Shown piece after piece: positions 61,336 to 64,000 of a stretch of 64,000 nucleotides of DNA (positions are counted from its first letter, which is position 1; each line of letters begins with the position of its first letter). Source of the DNA: Archangium sp. (GTDB lineage: Bacteria > Myxococcota > Myxococcia > Myxococcales > Myxococcaceae); contig JAUXRX010000041.1 in assembly GCA_030681645.1 (NCBI GenBank), positions 62,001 through 126,000 on the forward strand, written 5' to 3'. Made by a program: the position numbers and the translations under genes. The notes beneath the pieces are model-generated. The model saw nothing but the letters and a program-made list of their open reading frames with translations. It was not told where the DNA came from and made no database searches.

Positions 61336-63291
61336 ATGCTCGACAAGATCCGCCCCTGCCTGCTGCCGACCGCCGAGATCCGTCGCCGGTCTGATGGCAC
61401 CGAGGGCATCTACGACGCCCAGAGCGGGCACAGCTTCGAGACCGCGCCAGAGCAGGCCAACCTGGTGCAGCTCTTCGACGGCAAGCGCTCGTTGCTCGAG
61501 ATCTCCGCCGAGTACATGAACCGCTACGGCTTCGTGCCCTTCGCGGCGATCGACGATCTCATGTGGGGCCTGGCCGACGCGAACCTGCTGGTCGACCCCC
61601 CCGAGAGCCTCGAGCGCCTGGGCATGCTCGACCGCAGCTCGTGGGCCGAGCTGATCACCCCCACCCCCAAAGTCCGCTGGAAGACGAGCTGGCCCACGGT
61701 GCTGCGCGCGCTCGAGCTGATCGTGTGGCCCGCGCTCGCCGTCGCCTCGGTGTCGATGGTGCCCGCCACCCCGCTGGGCCCGCTCGACGTGCTGCTCTTC
61801 TACCCGGGGCTGGTGCTGGCGCTGACCCTGCGCGATCGCTTCAAGGGCGCGGTCTGCGCGCTGGCGGGGTTCGCGCCACGCCGCGCTCACCTCGTCTCGG
61901 CCCTGGGCCTTCTCTATTACTGGGGCCCGGACAACGCGGTGGTGACGCTGATGGACAAGCGGCCCCGCGTGATCGCCCACCTCGGCGCGCTGGCGGGCGC
62001 GGTGACGGCGCTGGTGATCGCCTGGCCCTGGCCGGGGGTGTGGGCCGGCGCGACCATCGTGCTGCTGCTCGATCTCTGCCCGCTGTTCCAATCGTCGGCC
62101 AGCTCGATCATCGGCACGCTCATCCGCCAGGCGAACCTGCGCGAGCACCTGCGCGTGTACGTGGGCATTCCGCTGGTCAGAGACCTCTTCTCGTTCCGGG
62201 TGCCGAAGGCCGACCGAGGGCTGTTCATCGCGGGCCTCTACGCCTCGGCGTGGATGGCGCTGCTCTTCTTCGTCATCCTCGGGCTGGGGCTCTCCACCGG
62301 CGTGCGGTTGATCGAGCTGGGCGGCAAGGAGAGCGGCGCGATGCAGGTGCTCACCGGCATCGGCGCGATGGCGCTGTTCGCGATCTGCCCGGTGCCGGTG
62401 CTGCTGGGCGTCTCGCAGTTCATCGAGTCGGCGTTCGCGGTGCTCTGGCCGCGCGACACGGGCGGCCGGCACTCGAGCGGCGCGGCCGACCTCTCGGCGT
62501 TCCGCTCGATTCCGCTGTTCTCGAAGCTCGCCGACGCCGACCTCGCCGCCATCGCGGCCCAGTCGCGCGAGGTGACGTACGGCGCGGGCGAGATGATCGT
62601 GCAGGAAGGCGCGCCGGGCGACACGTTCTATTCGATTCGGAGCGGCTCGGTGCTGGTGGCCCGCGGCACCTCGAGCGATCGCGCGCGCGTCATCGCGCGG
62701 CTGGGCGCGGGCGACTGCTTCGGTGAGACGGCGATGCTCAAAGACGGCGTGCGCACCGCGACGGTGCGCGCGGCCACCCGCACGGTGGTGATCGAGCTCG
62801 CCAGCCAGGCGTTCGAGAAGATGGTGGCGACGGTGGGCGGGGTCGACTTCGCCGCGGTGCTGCGCGCCGCCAGCGCCATCGGCAAGAGCAAGCTGTTCAA
62901 GGAACTGCCGGCCGAGCGGCTCTCTTCGCTGGCCAGCCGCTTCGTGCCGCGCATGGTGCCCGCCGGGACCGACGTGGTGAAGTTCGGAGACCAGGGGCAC
63001 GAGTTCTTCCTCATCGCCAAGGGCCAGGTCGACGTGCTCTCGGGTGAAGGCAAGCTGCTCACGAAGCTGGGCGACGGCGATCACTTCGGAGAGATCGCGC
63101 TCTTGCGCAGCGTGCCCCGCACCGCGACGGTGCGCACCACGGCCGACACGCTGGTGCTGGTGCTGGGGCGCGACGTGTTCCTGCAGGCGCTCCACGCCGA
63201 CCTGCTGCTCTCGGCCCGCGTCGAGCAGATCGCCGCCTCACGCGCGACCAACGAGAGCAAGGCGTTCGTGCCCAGCGAAAAATCGAGCTGA
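61336..63291 (+). CDS. Degenerate M50-like membrane protein with two cNMP-binding domains
   Basis: A 651-residue protein. Residues ~20-95 are PqqD-like (GIYDAQSGHSFETAPEQAN..., FDGKRSLLEISAEYMNRYG). About residues 115-375 form seven or eight TM helices with the outline of an M50 metalloprotease, but HExxH is lost and the LDG-type motif reads LLLDLCPLFQ, so catalysis is unlikely. Two cyclic-nucleotide-binding domains follow (391-500 and 510-625) with intact FGETAMLK...RTATV and FGEIALLR...RTATV motifs. The arrangement suggests peptide handling or sensing under cyclic-nucleotide control; function inferred. Confidence 0.75.
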   Translation: MLDKIRPCLLPTAEIRRRSDGTEGIYDAQSGHSFETAPEQANLVQLFDGKRSLLEISAEYMNRYGFVPFAAIDDLMWGLADANLLVDPPESLERLGMLDRSSWAELITPTPKVRWKTSWPTVLRALELIVWPALAVASVSMVPATPLGPLDVLLFYPGLVLALTLRDRFKGAVCALAGFAPRRAHLVSALGLLYYWGPDNAVVTLMDKRPRVIAHLGALAGAVTALVIAWPWPGVWAGATIVLLLDLCPLFQSSASSIIGTLIRQANLREHLRVYVGIPLVRDLFSFRVPKADRGLFIAGLYASAWMALLFFVILGLGLSTGVRLIELGGKESGAMQVLTGIGAMALFAICPVPVLLGVSQFIESAFAVLWPRDTGGRHSSGAADLSAFRSIPLFSKLADADLAAIAAQSREVTYGAGEMIVQEGAPGDTFYSIRSGSVLVARGTSSDRARVIARLGAGDCFGETAMLKDGVRTATVRAATRTVVIELASQAFEKMVATVGGVDFAAVLRAASAIGKSKLFKELPAERLSSLASRFVPRMVPAGTDVVKFGDQGHEFFLIAKGQVDVLSGEGKLLTKLGDGDHFGEIALLRSVPRTATVRTTADTLVLVLGRDVFLQALHADLLLSARVEQIAASRATNESKAFVPSEKSS

Positions 63292-63401
63292 CGCCGGCCT
63301 CGCTCACCGAGGGGAGAGCGCAGGCCTCTGGCGAAAACTCTGCACCCCCCGTTCATCCTGGGCGAGGTCGCTGAAGGGGCATGGTGCGCACCGTGCAGGA
63401 C

Positions 63402-63424
63402 CTCCTCCTCCGGCGAAGGAGGAG
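63402..63424 (+). promoter_or_regulatory. Hairpin sequestering the ribosome-binding site
   Basis: CTCCTCCT (63402-63409) pairs perfectly with AGGAGGAG (63417-63424) across a 7-nt loop. The right arm is the complete Shine-Dalgarno sequence of the gene starting at 63429. Folding would hide the site, so translation may respond to temperature, a factor or an upstream ribosome. Confidence 0.55.
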
Positions 63425-63428
63425 CACC

Positions 63429-64000
63429 ATGAGCAGGCTCAGGTTCAGAGATCGAGAGGACGCGGGCCTGCGGCTGGCGAGCGAGCTGCGCGGCTACGCG
63501 AAAGATTCGCCCATCGTCATCGCCCTGCCCCGCGGAGGCGTGCCGGTGGGCTTCGAGATCGCCCGCGCGTTGGGCGCCCCCCTCGACATCTGGGTGGTCC
63601 GGAAGATCGGCGTGCCCTGGCACCAGGAGCTGGGCGTGGGGGCGATCGCCGAGGGCGGCCAGCTGTACATCTCGCGCCCGCTCATCGAACAGATCGGCCT
63701 CACCGGCCTCGAGCTGGCGCAGATGACCGAGACGAAGCGCCGCGAGGTCGAGGAGCGCGTGCGCCTCTTCCGCGGAGATCGGCCCCGGCCCTCGCTGCGG
63801 GGCCGCACGGTGCTGCTCGTCGACGACGGCATCGCCACCGGCGGCACCATGCGGGCGGTGATCGAGGCGATCCGCGCGGAAGGACCGAAGCAGCTCGTGC
63901 TCGCCGTGCCCGTCGCGGCACCCGACACGCTCAGCGAGCTGGGCCAGCTCGTCGATCGCGTCGTCTGCCTGCTCACGCCGACTGATCTCCACGCGATCGG
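63429..64000 (+). CDS. Phosphoribosyltransferase (3' end cut by window)
   Basis: At least 190 residues of a type I phosphoribosyltransferase-fold protein, open to the window end. It has VIALPRGGVPVGFEIA near residue 30 and the PRPP-binding loop LLVDDGIATGGTM near residue 129. This matches the COG1926 family, proteins of unknown substrate sometimes fused to a hydrolase domain, which would be beyond the window. The start is secure: AGGAGG at perfect spacing. The ribosome-binding site lies in a hairpin. Confidence 0.88.
   Translation, partial: MSRLRFRDREDAGLRLASELRGYAKDSPIVIALPRGGVPVGFEIARALGAPLDIWVVRKIGVPWHQELGVGAIAEGGQLYISRPLIEQIGLTGLELAQMTETKRREVEERVRLFRGDRPRPSLRGRTVLLVDDGIATGGTMRAVIEAIRAEGPKQLVLAVPVAAPDTLSELGQLVDRVVCLLTPTDLHAI

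Noticed and set aside
61273-63195. Upstream in-frame extension of the secreted helical protein
   Set aside because: It would run antisense through the cyclic-nucleotide-domain gene; the signal peptide at 61272 marks the true start.

Overview
The window looks like a chromosome segment of a fruiting-type myxobacterium (Myxococcota, most likely the Myxococcus/Archangium side). The signs are very high GC with strong third-position GC bias, a DUF2378-family protein (a family known essentially from Myxococcales), a myxobacterial AgmX/PglI-type tail domain, eukaryote-like Ser/Thr kinases, a sigma-54 activator, many lipoproteins and cysteine-rich secreted proteins, and FtsX-type ABC export. No rRNA, tRNA, CRISPR array or insertion sequence was seen.

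Layout. 1-7 kb: truncated SPFH/flotillin gene; a coupled ATPase/TOPRIM-like (DUF4276) pair that looks like an acquired defence cassette; pirin; DUF3788; a conserved cysteine protein; a pseudopilin-like protein; a GAF histidine kinase. 7-14 kb: CPBP protease with a coupled membrane-anchored partner; a 1004-residue fusion of a squalene-hopene-type cyclase to an MpaB-like oxygenase, behind a DUF2378 gene. 14-20 kb: three secreted repeat proteins (knottin-like lipoprotein, 82-residue helical repeats, Arg/Glu-rich single-helix lipoprotein) and a broken START-domain gene. 20-33 kb: DUF2569 protein; a kinase-ATPase-TPR protein coupled to a sigma-54 activator; a leucine-rich repeat protein; a kinase with degenerate motifs; a DUF1552/DUF1592 pair whose second member ends in a bulb-lectin domain.

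33-46 kb: DUF2156/MprF-C-like protein; a two-gene FtsX/LolD-type ABC exporter divergent from a TetR regulator, with one palindrome covering both start codons; outer-envelope proteins; guaB1; a large secreted protein with Pro-Val-Asp-Ala-Gly repeats and TSP3-like calcium repeats; a GH114 lipoprotein; an OmpA-family protein. 46-53 kb: an ECF sigma factor coupled to a 1796-residue protein that joins an anti-sigma zinc finger to a complete alpha-2-macroglobulin with a thioester motif. 53-64 kb: small envelope genes, a LysM hydrolase, a divergent signalling cluster (REC plus degenerate HD-GYP, REC-HDOD, PAS kinase, small protein, FIST-like protein), a membrane protein with two cyclic-nucleotide domains, and a truncated phosphoribosyltransferase.

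How the genes work together. Several pairs share 4-nt stop/start overlaps and are probably translationally coupled: ATPase/TOPRIM-like, CPBP/partner, kinase/activator, DUF1592/DUF1552, ABC subunits, ECF/anti-sigma-macroglobulin, and the two REC proteins. Convergent neighbours nearly always end within 0-6 nt of each other. The most promising undescribed systems are the ECF/anti-sigma-macroglobulin pair and the cyclase-oxygenase fusion. All assignments come from reading the sequence by eye; no database search was run.
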